Shown: positions 23,926 through 32,873 of the stretch, in pieces
How the letters are laid out: each line of letters opens with the position of its first letter
How positions within the stretch are numbered: the first letter of the stretch is position 1
NCBI RefSeq assembly: GCF_014193255.1
Contig: NZ_JACHZB010000011.1
Span: forward strand, 1 to 64,000
Direction of reading: 5' to 3'
From: Rhizobium sp. BK196
GTDB taxonomy: Bacteria > Pseudomonadota > Alphaproteobacteria > Rhizobiales > Rhizobiaceae
DNA length: 64,000 nucleotides
Program-made: the position numbers and the translations under genes
The notes under the pieces: model-generated
Told to the model about the DNA's origin: nothing
The model's input: only the letters and a program-made list of their open reading frames with translations
The model's database searches: none

Positions 23926-25716
23926 TTGGCACAGTTGGTGCAGGAAAGGGATTTGGACGATGCGGAGGGCGTGAGCACCCGCCGCGTCAGAGGCCGGCGT
24001 TGGTCGCATCCCTTCACCCTGATCCGCCGAATTTTCGGCAACGCCGTCTTTTCGAGCCTCACGCGCCGCATTGTCTTCTTCAACCTTGCGGCCCTGCTCG
24101 TCCTAGTCGGTGGCATTCTCTACCTCAACCAGTTCCGTGAAGGCCTGATCGACGCGCGCGTCGAGAGCCTGCTGACGCAGGGCGAGATCATCGCCGGCGC
24201 GGTTTCGGCCTCAGCCTCCGTCGATACGAATTCGATTACCATCGATCCGCAGAAGCTGCTCGAACTGCAGGCAGGCCAGAGCATTACGCCGGTACCGAAC
24301 GACGAGGATCTCGAATTTCCGATCGACCCGGAAAAGGTAGCACCGGTTCTTCGCCGGCTGATCTCGCCGACCCGCACCCGAGCCCGCATCTTCGATGCCG
24401 ACGCCAATCTGCTGCTCGATTCCCGCCATCTCTATTCGCGCGGACAGGTTCTTCGTTTCGATCTGCCGCCGGTGGAAGAAGAAAAGCAGACCTGGAGCGA
24501 ATGGTTCACAGCGCTCTTCAACAAGGCGCTGCAGCCGGGCAATCTTCCCGTCTACAAGGAGGCGCCGGGCGGCGATGGCTCCATCTATCCCGAAGTGATG
24601 AATGCGCTGACGGGTGTACGCGGCGCGGTCGTGCGCACGACGGAAAAAGGCGAACTTATCGTCTCGGTTGCCGTGCCGGTCCAGCGCTTCCGCGCCGTGC
24701 TCGGCGTATTGCTGCTTTCGACGCAGGCCGGCGATATCGACAATATCGTGCATGCCGAGCGCCTTGCCATCATGCGTGTCTTTGGTGTCGCAACGCTCGT
24801 CAACGTGCTCTTGTCGCTGGTTCTTTCCTCGACCATCGCCAATCCGCTGCGGCGGCTTTCGGCCGCCGCGATCCGCGTGCGCCGAGGCGCCAAGGAGCGT
24901 GAAGAAATTCCTGATTTCTCCGTGCGCCAGGATGAAATCGGCAACCTTTCCATCGCTCTGCGTGAGATGACGACCGCCCTTTATGACCGGATCGATGCGA
25001 TCGAAAGCTTTGCGGCCGATGTCAGTCATGAATTGAAGAACCCACTGACCTCGCTGCGCAGCGCCGTCGAAACGCTACCACTTGCCAAATCCGACGATTC
25101 CAAGAAGCGGCTGATGGATGTCATTCAGCACGATGTACGCCGCCTTGACCGCCTGATCAGCGATATCTCAGACGCATCCCGTCTCGATGCGGAGCTCGCA
25201 CGCGTCGATGCCGGCTCCGTCGATCTGGAAGTACTACTGCGCGATCTGATCGATGTGTCACGCCAGATTCGCAGTACCAAGAAGCAGGTCGAGATCGAAT
25301 ATGTCATCGACCGCAAGCCGAATGTGAAGACGCGTTTCGTCGTCAATGGCCATGACCTGCGGATCGGCCAGATCATCACCAACCTGATTGAAAATGCGCG
25401 TTCCTTCGTGCCTGAGCATAACGGCAAGATTACGGTCCGACTTGTCCGCACTCGCTCGCGCTGCGTCGTCTATATCGAAGACAACGGTCCGGGCATCCAG
25501 GCGGAGAATATCGACCGCATCTTCGAACGCTTTTATACCGACCGGCCGGAATCAGAAGGCTTCGGCCAAAATTCAGGTCTCGGACTTTCCATCAGCCGGC
25601 AGATCGCCGAGGCGCATGGCGGTTCTCTGCGAGCCGAGAACATCGTCGACGACGAGAATGGCAAATTGCTTGGCGCCCGCTTCATCCTTGCCCTTCCGGC
25701 AGATGCCGCAGCATGA
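23926..25716 (+). CDS. chvG: Sensor histidine kinase ChvG (ExoS)
   Basis: A 596-residue inner-membrane kinase. Order: a cytoplasmic basic tail, TM1 (FFNLAALLVLVGGILYL, about residue 48), a periplasmic domain of about 220 residues, TM2 (ATLVNVLLSLVLSSTIA), HAMP, then the H-box DVSHELKNPLTSLRSAVETL with His368. The N-box (NLIENARSF), EDNGPGI and SGLGLSISRQI follow. In related bacteria the periplasmic repressor ExoR binds and holds this sensor. It appears to start with TTG, with GAAAGGG ahead, 75 bases after chvI. The last codons overlap hprK (ATGA). Confidence 0.95.
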   Translation: MAQLVQERDLDDAEGVSTRRVRGRRWSHPFTLIRRIFGNAVFSSLTRRIVFFNLAALLVLVGGILYLNQFREGLIDARVESLLTQGEIIAGAVSASASVDTNSITIDPQKLLELQAGQSITPVPNDEDLEFPIDPEKVAPVLRRLISPTRTRARIFDADANLLLDSRHLYSRGQVLRFDLPPVEEEKQTWSEWFTALFNKALQPGNLPVYKEAPGGDGSIYPEVMNALTGVRGAVVRTTEKGELIVSVAVPVQRFRAVLGVLLLSTQAGDIDNIVHAERLAIMRVFGVATLVNVLLSLVLSSTIANPLRRLSAAAIRVRRGAKEREEIPDFSVRQDEIGNLSIALREMTTALYDRIDAIESFAADVSHELKNPLTSLRSAVETLPLAKSDDSKKRLMDVIQHDVRRLDRLISDISDASRLDAELARVDAGSVDLEVLLRDLIDVSRQIRSTKKQVEIEYVIDRKPNVKTRFVVNGHDLRIGQIITNLIENARSFVPEHNGKITVRLVRTRSRCVVYIEDNGPGIQAENIDRIFERFYTDRPESEGFGQNSGLGLSISRQIAEAHGGSLRAENIVDDENGKLLGARFILALPADAAA

Positions 25717-26153
25717 TCAATATCCACGCCACCGCAATCGTCATCGGAAAGACCGGCCTGCTGTTCACCGGCCCGTCAGGCTGGGGCAAGTCGATGACCG
25801 CCTTTACCTGCATAGTGGAGGCGCGGCGGCAGGGTGTTTTCTCTGTTCTCGTGGCTGATGATCAGGTGCTTCTTTCAAAGCAAGATGGAGCAATCACGGC
25901 CGCCTGTCCGCCCGCCATTGCCGGGCTCATCGAATTGCGCGGCACCGGCATCGTAGAGCAAGATCATATTACCCAGGCGACGATGCATTTTGCAGTTCTG
26001 CCGGCCAGCGCGACCGGAGAAAACCGGATCCCTCCCGAGCGAGAAACGGTTGTTGTTGCCGCGGGTTTCGAACTGCCCGTACTGCGGCTGCTGCCCAATC
26101 TTCCACTACCCCTTGCGGTGTTGATGGCGAAAGCGCCGGAAATCGGAAGCTGA
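25713..26153 (+). CDS. hprK: HPr kinase/phosphorylase, short alphaproteobacterial form
   Basis: A 146-residue HprK containing only the C-terminal catalytic domain; Firmicute enzymes are about 310 residues. The P-loop is FTGPSGWGKSMTAF (about residue 19) and the family segment GLIELRGTGIV follows. It should phosphorylate HPr on the regulatory serine (Ser48 of the gene at 26718). Overlap with chvG suggests co-expression with the ChvGI system, an arrangement reported in several alphaproteobacteria. Confidence 0.9.
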   Translation: MINIHATAIVIGKTGLLFTGPSGWGKSMTAFTCIVEARRQGVFSVLVADDQVLLSKQDGAITAACPPAIAGLIELRGTGIVEQDHITQATMHFAVLPASATGENRIPPERETVVVAAGFELPVLRLLPNLPLPLAVLMAKAPEIGS

Positions 26154-26306
26154 AGTCTTCCGCAGGTCCCGATACGGCCTACATATTTGTATTTTTATCT
26201 TGCACTTCGGCTTTTGATCGCCAAGATGTGCCCCCACTGGTGGACGTAATTGCTGCGTTGCGATATTGGGGCCACGATTTGCGTATGCCATGGGAGCAGT
26301 AATATC

Positions 26307-26708
26307 ATGATCGGACTTGTGCTTGTCACTCATGGCAAGCTGGCTGAAGAGTTTCGTCATGCCGTAGAGCACGTCGTCGGTCCTCAGAAATTCATAGAAA
26401 CGGTCTGCATCGGACCGGAAGACGATATGGACCAGAGACGACAGGATATTCTTGAGGCCGTTTCCGGCGCAGACGACGGTCATGGCGTCGTCATTCTTAC
26501 CGATATGTTCGGCGGCACGCCTTCCAATCTCGCCATCTCAGTGATGAGCAGCGGCCATACCGAAGTCATCGCCGGCGTCAACCTGCCGATGCTGATCAAG
26601 CTCGCCGGCGTGCGCGGCGAGAACAATATGGAAAAGGCGCTTGCTGAGGCTTCCGAGGCAGGTCGTAAATACATCAATGTTGCGAGCCGGGTTCTAAGCG
26701 GAAAGTAA
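26307..26708 (+). CDS. PTS EIIA component, mannose family
   Basis: A 133-residue EIIA-Man domain protein. Phospho-acceptor His9 lies in MIGLVLVTHGKLAEEF, and LTDMFGGTPSNLAI is the family hallmark. No EIIB, EIIC or EIID gene is near, so it is probably a regulatory output of the nitrogen-type PTS rather than a transporter part. ATG 26307 removes an upstream extension with no homology-like features. The preceding gap 26154-26306 has no gene and no clear hairpin. Confidence 0.93.
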   Translation: MIGLVLVTHGKLAEEFRHAVEHVVGPQKFIETVCIGPEDDMDQRRQDILEAVSGADDGHGVVILTDMFGGTPSNLAISVMSSGHTEVIAGVNLPMLIKLAGVRGENNMEKALAEASEAGRKYINVASRVLSGK

Positions 26709-26717
26709 GAAGCCTCC

Positions 26718-26993
26718 ATGACACCGCTCTCCCGCGAAATCCTCATTATCAACAAGCGCGGCCTGCATGCGCGCGCTTCGGCAAAGTTCGTTCAGACGGT
26801 CGATGCGTTCGATGCCACGATCACCGTTTCCAAAGACGGCATGACGGTTGGGGGCACCTCCATCATGGGCCTTATGATGCTTGCGGCGAGCCCCGGCTCC
26901 AGTGTCATCGTCTCGGCGAGCGGCAACCAGGCTGCCGAAGCGCTGAATGCCCTCGATCAGCTGATCCAGAACAAGTTCGGCGAAGAAATTTGA
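26718..26993 (+). CDS. HPr phosphocarrier protein (NPr type)
   Basis: A 91-residue HPr. His17 in NKRGLHARASAKF takes phosphate from EI-Ntr, and Ser48 in VGGTSIMGLMML is the HprK target. With HprK and EIIA just upstream it makes a relay that in rhizobia adjusts carbon use, potassium transport and the ChvGI response. The gene for EI (ptsP) is not in this window. Its last codons overlap the -35 of the probable ahcY promoter. Confidence 0.95.
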   Translation: MTPLSREILIINKRGLHARASAKFVQTVDAFDATITVSKDGMTVGGTSIMGLMMLAASPGSSVIVSASGNQAAEALNALDQLIQNKFGEEI

Positions 26994-27033
26994 TCTTCAA
27001 CGCCATATAAAGATATAAAGACCTCTTTATATC
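26990..27033 (+). promoter_or_regulatory. ahcY promoter with an overlapping 10-bp-arm palindrome (SahR-like operator)
   Basis: TTGATC (26990-26995) and ATATAA (27013-27018) are 17 bases apart. Over the -10 sits a perfect palindrome: GATATAAAGA (27012-27021), CC, TCTTTATATC (27024-27033). An extra half copy, ATATAAAG, lies just upstream (27005-27012). A repressor bound there would block the -10. In proteobacteria the ArsR-type S-adenosylhomocysteine sensor SahR controls ahcY through such AT-rich palindromes, so SahR is the first candidate. No sahR gene is in this window. Confidence 0.6.
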
Positions 27034-27116
27034 CCCGTTGCCTTCGTGACCGAAGCCTGCTAAACGGCGAGCATGACGTGCACCCGCACCTGTTCGATCC
27101 GTTGCGGTCATCGTTG

Positions 27117-27136
27117 CGTCCTTGCGACGTTTTTTT
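27117..27136 (+). terminator. Weak hairpin plus T7 in the ahcY leader
   Basis: CGTC and GACG pair around CTTGC and are followed at once by seven Ts (27130-27136), 26 bases before the ahcY ATG. The stem is short, so it could be an attenuator-like element or nothing. The rest of the 130-base leader (27034-27162) has no recognised riboswitch. Confidence 0.3.
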
Positions 27137-27162
27137 GAGCCGTTTTCAGCCTGGAGAGCCCT

Positions 27163-28563
27163 ATGAGCACTGAGAAAGATTATGTTGTCGCCGATATCGG
27201 TCTTGCAGATTTCGGCCGCAAGGAAATCACCATCGCCGAAACCGAAATGCCCGGCCTCATGTCCTGCCGGGCCGAATTCGGTGAATCCAAGCCGCTGAAG
27301 GGCGCACGCATCACCGGCTCGCTGCACATGACGATCCAGACGGCCGTTCTCATCGAGACGCTGGTTGCGCTCGGCGCCGAAGTTCGCTGGGCTTCGTGCA
27401 ACATCTTCTCGACGCAGGACCATGCCGCTGCAGCGATCGCCGCCGCCGGCATTCCGGTTTTCGCGATCAAGGGTGAGTCCCTCGTCGACTACTGGAACTA
27501 CACAGACAAGATCTTCCAGTGGAGCGATGGCGGTTTCTCCAACATGATCCTCGACGATGGCGGCGATGCCACCATGTATATCCTGCTCGGCGCTCGTGCC
27601 GAAGCCGGTGAGGACGTTCTATCCAACCCGCATTCGGAAGAGGAGGAAATCCTCTTCGCCCAGATCAAGAAGCGCCTTGCCGCAACGCCCGGCTGGTTCA
27701 CCAAGCAGCGCGATGCCATCAAGGGCGTGACCGAAGAAACCACGACTGGCGTCAACCGCCTTTATCAGCTCAGCCAGAAGGGCCTTCTGCCTTTCCCGGC
27801 GATCAACGTCAACGACTCCGTCACCAAGTCGAAGTTCGACAACAAATATGGCTGCAAGGAATCGCTGGTCGACGGGATCCGCCGCGGCACCGACGTCATG
27901 ATGGCCGGCAAGGTTGCCGTCGTTTGCGGTTACGGCGATGTAGGCAAGGGTTCTGCCGCTTCGCTCTCCGGCGCCGGCGCCCGCGTCAAGGTCACGGAAG
28001 CCGATCCGATCTGCGCCCTGCAGGCCGCGATGGACGGTTACGAAGTCGTTCTGCTCGAGGACGTCGTTTCCTCGGCCGATATCTTCATCACCACCACCGG
28101 GAACAAGGACGTCATCCGCATCGACCACATGCGTCAGATGAAGGATATGGCGATCGTCGGCAATATCGGCCACTTCGACAACGAAATCGAAGTCGCAGCG
28201 CTGCGTAACCTGAAGTGGACCAACGTCAAGCCGCAGGTCGATCTGATCGAGTTTCCGAAGGGCAACCGCATCATCCTTCTTTCCGAAGGTCGCCTCTTGA
28301 ACCTCGGCAATGCGACGGGCCATCCGTCTTTCGTCATGTCAGCCTCATTCACTAACCAGACGCTGGCGCAGATCGAACTCTTCACCAAGCCCGGTCAGTA
28401 CGAAAGCAAAGTCTACATCCTGCCGAAGCACCTCGACGAGAAAGTTGCGCGCCTTCACCTCGACAAGCTCGGCGTGAAGCTTACCCAGCTTAGCGAAGAA
28501 CAGGCTGCCTATATCGGCGTGAAACCGCAGGGTCCGTTCAAGTCCGACCACTACAGATACTGA
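27163..28563 (+). CDS. ahcY: Adenosylhomocysteinase
   Basis: A 466-residue NAD-dependent hydrolase splitting S-adenosylhomocysteine into homocysteine and adenosine, recycling the methyl cycle product. Substrate-binding TGSLHMTIQTAVL and WASCNIFSTQDHAAAAI are near the N-terminus. The NAD fold has VCGYGDVGKGSAASL (about residue 252). The C-terminus KSDHYRY is the conserved tail of the tetrameric enzyme. Length fits the bacterial form with the roughly 40-residue insert. Confidence 0.98.
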   Translation: MSTEKDYVVADIGLADFGRKEITIAETEMPGLMSCRAEFGESKPLKGARITGSLHMTIQTAVLIETLVALGAEVRWASCNIFSTQDHAAAAIAAAGIPVFAIKGESLVDYWNYTDKIFQWSDGGFSNMILDDGGDATMYILLGARAEAGEDVLSNPHSEEEEILFAQIKKRLAATPGWFTKQRDAIKGVTEETTTGVNRLYQLSQKGLLPFPAINVNDSVTKSKFDNKYGCKESLVDGIRRGTDVMMAGKVAVVCGYGDVGKGSAASLSGAGARVKVTEADPICALQAAMDGYEVVLLEDVVSSADIFITTTGNKDVIRIDHMRQMKDMAIVGNIGHFDNEIEVAALRNLKWTNVKPQVDLIEFPKGNRIILLSEGRLLNLGNATGHPSFVMSASFTNQTLAQIELFTKPGQYESKVYILPKHLDEKVARLHLDKLGVKLTQLSEEQAAYIGVKPQGPFKSDHYRY

Positions 28564-28593
28564 TTGCGCTTTCGATATCCACAAGATGTGGTG

Positions 28594-28629
28594 GCCCTGG
28601 CATTGACAAATGCCGGGGCTTATTTTTTG
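28594..28629 (+). terminator. Rho-independent terminator after ahcY
   Basis: CCCTGGCATT and AATGCCGGGG pair (one G-T) around GACA and are followed by TTATTTTTT. It separates ahcY from divL. Confidence 0.85.
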
Positions 28630-28680
28630 GGCGCTCTCTTTCCGTCGATTCCCTTCCGAAGTATTGTTTTAAGACTTGAT

Positions 28681-28710
28681 TCGTGGTTTCGGACCTCTCC
28701 GTTTCCACGA
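28681..28710. repeat. Imperfect inverted repeat in the divL upstream region
   Basis: TCGTGG-TTT-CGGA, loop CCTC, TCCG-TTT-CCACGA: a 6-bp and a 4-bp stem flank a symmetric TTT/TTT internal loop. It lies 55-84 bases upstream of the divL ATG. Position suits a regulator site or an RNA hairpin in the leader. The rest of 28630-28764 shows no clear promoter. Confidence 0.45.
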
Positions 28711-28764
28711 AAATGGGATGTCTTGTCGTGATGCGGCACATTAAAGGACGGAGACATACCTCGG

Positions 28765-31350
28765 ATGTCGAAAATGAAACACAGCCTGCCCTGCCAGGCG
28801 GACGATAGCGCTTACGCCGCTGACCGCCCGCTTCAGGCGGGCCAAAAATATAAGTTCGCCGCGGTCCCTGTGACCGCCAGGCAGAAGCAATGGTCTTTGG
28901 CACGTATTGCAAAACTATGCGCTGCAAGCACAGCAATCGCCGTACCGGCATGGCCGGTTCTGGCGCAGGCGGAGCCTGTTATCGGCGCATCGGCACGTCT
29001 TTTCACTTCTTCGCAGGTTGTCGGCCTTTCCGTCGTCATCGGTGTAATTTCGGCTGCCCTGCTTTCGACGCTCTGGCTGGTGCGCCAGCGCGGCAATCTC
29101 GAAAATGAAAGTCGCGAGATCCGCTCGGCGCTTTCGGACGCGCAGCAGCGCATCTCCCAATATGAGGCGCTCATTGCCGACAAGAACCGGCGCATCGTCA
29201 TCTGGGATGGCGGTGCCCGACCGGAACTCCTCGGCCAGCTCCCACCGGAAACCGGCGCCCCACAGGACAATGAGTTCCTTGCCTTCGGCCTCTGGCTGAA
29301 GGCGCGATCGGCTTCCGAACTGGAGCGGGCCGTCGGTCGTCTGCGTGAACAGGCTGAAAGTTTCGACATGGTGATCGAGACTATCAGAGACGAAGTAATC
29401 GAAGCACAAGGCCGGGTTTCCGGCGGCCGTGCCTTCGTGCGCTTCGTGGCGCTCAACAATCTGCGCGCCGAGCTGGCTGAACTGAAGATCGAGCGCGATC
29501 GGCTGATGACGTCGATCTCCGCCTTCCAAACCATGCTCGACGCTATCGACATGCCGGCCTGGCAGCGTGATACCGCCGGGCGTCTGACCTGGGTCAATCA
29601 CGCTTATGGTGACGCTGTCGAAGCGCAATCACCCCAGCAGGCTGTCAATGAAGGCCGCGAAATCCTGACAACCGTCGCCCGCGAGCGCATCCACGCTACG
29701 GCAACGCCGGAATCGCCTTTCCATGACACAATTTCGACAGTCGTTCGCGGCAACCGCACATTCTTTGATGTGGTCGACGTAAAGGTCCCCAACGGCTCAG
29801 CCGGCCTTGCCGTCGATGTTTCCGATGTCGAAGCGGTTCGCGCCGAACTCGAGCGGACGCTTAAGAGCCATGCGGAAACACTCGATCATCTGGCGACCCC
29901 TGTTGCTATTTTCGACGGCGACCGCCGGCTGCAATTCTACAACCAGGCCTTCGTTTCGCTCTGGGAACTCGATATTTCGTTCCTCGAAAGCAAGCCTGAC
30001 AACAGCGAGCTTCTGGAACGCCTTCGTGCAGCCAAGAAACTGCCGGACCAGCTGAACTGGAAATCGTGGAAGGAAACGGCGCTTTCCGTCTATCGTTCGC
30101 TCGATACACAATCCGACCTCTGGCACCTGCCGAACGGGCAGACGCTGCGTGTCTTTGCGACCGCGCATCCACAGGGCGGCGCAACATGGGTCTTCGAGAA
30201 CCTGACCGAGCAGGTCGATCTCGAAACGCGCTACAATACGCTGGTGAAAGTACAGGGCGAGACGATCGACCACCTTTCGGAAGGCGTTGCGGTCTTCGGG
30301 CCTGACGGCCGGATCCGCCTCTCCAACCCGGCCTTCCGTGCGCTCTGGGGTATTACCGAGACGGAAGCCAAGCCCGGCACGCATATTCGCGGCATCGGCG
30401 AGGCCTGCGCCCCCTCCTATGACCAGCCCGACGGCTGGAAGACCTTTGCGGAGCTGATCACCAGCTTCGACGACGAGCGTCGTTCCAGCCAGGGAACGCT
30501 CGAACTGCTGTCCGGCCTCGTGCTCGACTTTGCTGTCATCCCTCTGCCGAACGCTCAGACCATGCTGACCTTCGTCAATATGACAGACAGCGTACGCGCC
30601 GAACGGGCGCTGACGGAAAAGAACGAGGCGCTGCGTAAGGCGGATGAGCTGAAGAACGACTTCGTGCAGCATGTCTCCTACGAACTGCGCTCGCCGCTGA
30701 CGAATATCATCGGCTTTACCGATCTGCTGCGCACCCCGGGTGTCGGCCCGCTGAATGAGCGGCAGGCCGAATATATCGACCATATCGCAACCTCGTCCTC
30801 GGTGCTCCTGACGCTCGTCAACGACATCCTTGATCTCGCGACCGTCGATGCCGGCATCATGCGGCTGAACTACGCGGAAATCGATCTCGCCGACCTTCTC
30901 GACGATGTTTCCATGCAGATCGCCGACCGGCTGCAGGAGAGCGGTGTATCGCTGGAAATCACCGCCCCGGCCTACCTCGGATCGATCGTTGCCGATCCGC
31001 AGCGACTGAAGCAAATCCTGCTGAAGCTTCTGGCCAATGCCGCAAACTTCTCGCCCGAGGGTGCGTCGATCGCGCTGGAATGCCGTCGCGAGGGCACGGA
31101 TTTTGTCTTCTCCGTAAGGGATCGTGGCCCCGGTATCTCGCCTGATATGGTTGCTACCGTCTTCGACCGTTTCGCAACCGGCGCGAAGAGCGGCAAGCGC
31201 GGCGGTGCCGGACTTGGCCTCTCGATCGTCGACAGCTTCGTCAGCCTGCACAATGGCGAGGTCAGCATCGACAGCGAACCCGGCAAGGGAACGACGGTGA
31301 CCTGCCGCATCCCTTCCATCAACCTGCCCCATTCCGTCGCCGCCGAATGA
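28765..31350 (+). CDS. divL: DivL, tyrosine-for-histidine cell-cycle pseudokinase
   Basis: An 861-residue membrane signalling protein. The N-terminus has a signal-like stretch and one TM (VVGLSVVIGVISAALLSTLWL, about residue 85), then a coiled-coil region, then three PAS-like domains (near 260, 370 and 510). The H-box reads HVSYELRSPLTNI: Tyr639 replaces the phospho-histidine, the hallmark of DivL. The ATPase domain keeps the N-box (KLLANAANFSP), RDRGPGI and GGAGLGLSIV. In Caulobacter DivL reads DivK and controls CckA and thereby CtrA; here the same role is inferred. Its stop overlaps the next gene by 4 bases. Confidence 0.93.
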   Translation: MSKMKHSLPCQADDSAYAADRPLQAGQKYKFAAVPVTARQKQWSLARIAKLCAASTAIAVPAWPVLAQAEPVIGASARLFTSSQVVGLSVVIGVISAALLSTLWLVRQRGNLENESREIRSALSDAQQRISQYEALIADKNRRIVIWDGGARPELLGQLPPETGAPQDNEFLAFGLWLKARSASELERAVGRLREQAESFDMVIETIRDEVIEAQGRVSGGRAFVRFVALNNLRAELAELKIERDRLMTSISAFQTMLDAIDMPAWQRDTAGRLTWVNHAYGDAVEAQSPQQAVNEGREILTTVARERIHATATPESPFHDTISTVVRGNRTFFDVVDVKVPNGSAGLAVDVSDVEAVRAELERTLKSHAETLDHLATPVAIFDGDRRLQFYNQAFVSLWELDISFLESKPDNSELLERLRAAKKLPDQLNWKSWKETALSVYRSLDTQSDLWHLPNGQTLRVFATAHPQGGATWVFENLTEQVDLETRYNTLVKVQGETIDHLSEGVAVFGPDGRIRLSNPAFRALWGITETEAKPGTHIRGIGEACAPSYDQPDGWKTFAELITSFDDERRSSQGTLELLSGLVLDFAVIPLPNAQTMLTFVNMTDSVRAERALTEKNEALRKADELKNDFVQHVSYELRSPLTNIIGFTDLLRTPGVGPLNERQAEYIDHIATSSSVLLTLVNDILDLATVDAGIMRLNYAEIDLADLLDDVSMQIADRLQESGVSLEITAPAYLGSIVADPQRLKQILLKLLANAANFSPEGASIALECRREGTDFVFSVRDRGPGISPDMVATVFDRFATGAKSGKRGGAGLGLSIVDSFVSLHNGEVSIDSEPGKGTTVTCRIPSINLPHSVAAE

Positions 31351-32873
31351 CGCAAGGCGACATCATCTCGCTTTTTCTGGAAGACGATGCGGCAACCCTT
31401 CGCCTTGGCAATGATCTGGCGCTTGCGCTGAAAGCCGGTGATTGCCTGGCGCTGTCGGGCGATCTCGGCGCCGGAAAATCCTCGCTGGCGCGGGCTTTCC
31501 TGCGCACCATGGCTGATGATGACGGCCTGGAAGTTCCGAGCCCCACTTTCACGCTGGTGCAATCTTATGATCTGCGCATTCCCGTTTCGCATTTCGATCT
31601 CTATCGGCTTGGCGATGCATCGGAACTGACGGAGCTTGGCTTCGACGAAGCGCTTGAAAACGGCATCTGCATCGTCGAATGGCCGGAGATGGCTGAAGGT
31701 GAATTGCCGATATCGCGCATCTCGTTACGGCTGGAGCATGAGGGCGTCGGCCGTCGTGCGACAATCACGGCACCGGAGAAGGTATTGGCCCGAATCCATC
31801 GTGTGCTGGCGATCCGCCGCTTCCTCATTGACGCTGGCTACGGCGATGTGGAGCGACGGTTCTTGACGGGCGATGCTTCACTTCGCGCCTATGAATATTT
31901 CCATCTCGGTAATGGCACGCGGAAAATCCTCATGGATTGGCGGCCGCCTCCGGAAGGCCCCCCGATCTATGAGGGCAAGCCCTATCCAAAGGTCGCGCAT
32001 CTTGCGCAGGACGCCTATCCTTTCGTGGCGATCGCCGAGGCGTTGCGCGAGCGCGGTTTCGCAACGCCGGAAATCGAAAAGGTCGACTACGAACAAGGCA
32101 TCCTGCTGATCGAGGATTTGGGCACGGGCGGTGTCCTGGATGACGAAGGCCGGCCGATCGTCGAGCGCTACCGCGAAAGCGTCGCCTGCCTTGCCCATCT
32201 CCACTCGATGAAAATCCCGCAGGATATCCCGGTTTCCGCCGCGCATACGCATCACATTCCGGACTTCGATCGCGTAGCGATGAAGATGGAAGTGCGGTTG
32301 ATACTCGACTGGCATATCGCCTGGAAGCGCGGCACGGGACCGACGGATGCGGAGCGAGACGAGTATCTGGCAATCTGGGACTATCTGATCGACGAGCTGC
32401 AATCGGCCGAAAAGAACCTGCTGTTGCGCGACTTTCATTCGCCCAACATCATCTGGCGCGAGCGGGAGAGCGGATTCCGCAGGATCGGCATCATCGACTT
32501 CCAGGATGCGATGATCGGGCCAACCGCCTACGACCTTGCCTCCCTCGTTCAGGATGCGCGCGTCACGATCGAGCCGGATCTTTTTCGCCAGCTGATGGAT
32601 GACTACCTTTCGCTCCGGCGCGCCCAAGGCGGCTTCGACGAAGCCGGATTCATGAAGGCATGGGCCATCATGTCGGCGCAGCGAAACTGCAAGCTTGCCG
32701 GCCTCTGGGTGCGGCTCCTGCAGCGGGATGGCAAGCCCGGCTATCTGCAGCATATGCCGCGCACGCTTTCCTATCTTAAGGTTGCGCTGGAACACGAGGT
32801 GCTTGCCCCCTTGCGCGAATGGTGCACAAGGGCTGGAATACTGCCAGTCAATCATAAATCCGGACCAGCATGA
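31347..32873 (+). CDS. TsaE-AmgK fusion: tRNA t6A ATPase plus anomeric sugar kinase
   Basis: A 508-residue two-domain protein. Residues 1-150 are TsaE, the ATPase of the threonylcarbamoyl-adenosine (t6A37) tRNA-modifying complex: P-loop GDLGAGKSS (38-45), SPTFTLVQSYD, HFDLYRLGD and IVEWPE. Residues about 165-505 are an aminoglycoside-phosphotransferase-fold kinase: catalytic loop LLLRDFHSPNII with Asp362 and Asn367, and metal Asp384 in IIDFQDAMIGP. It matches AmgK, which phosphorylates MurNAc and GlcNAc at C1. The next gene, murU, is the partner enzyme of AmgK. Starts inside divL (ATGA). Confidence 0.88.
   Translation: MTQGDIISLFLEDDAATLRLGNDLALALKAGDCLALSGDLGAGKSSLARAFLRTMADDDGLEVPSPTFTLVQSYDLRIPVSHFDLYRLGDASELTELGFDEALENGICIVEWPEMAEGELPISRISLRLEHEGVGRRATITAPEKVLARIHRVLAIRRFLIDAGYGDVERRFLTGDASLRAYEYFHLGNGTRKILMDWRPPPEGPPIYEGKPYPKVAHLAQDAYPFVAIAEALRERGFATPEIEKVDYEQGILLIEDLGTGGVLDDEGRPIVERYRESVACLAHLHSMKIPQDIPVSAAHTHHIPDFDRVAMKMEVRLILDWHIAWKRGTGPTDAERDEYLAIWDYLIDELQSAEKNLLLRDFHSPNIIWRERESGFRRIGIIDFQDAMIGPTAYDLASLVQDARVTIEPDLFRQLMDDYLSLRRAQGGFDEAGFMKAWAIMSAQRNCKLAGLWVRLLQRDGKPGYLQHMPRTLSYLKVALEHEVLAPLREWCTRAGILPVNHKSGPA

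Noticed and set aside
26994..27162. SAH riboswitch upstream of ahcY
   Set aside because: I could not match the conserved core or pairing of the known SAH riboswitch; a DNA palindrome over the promoter explains the region better.
29797..31332. Minus-strand 511-codon open frame opposite divL
   Set aside because: Antisense to the DivL kinase-like domains; no domain seen in the translation.
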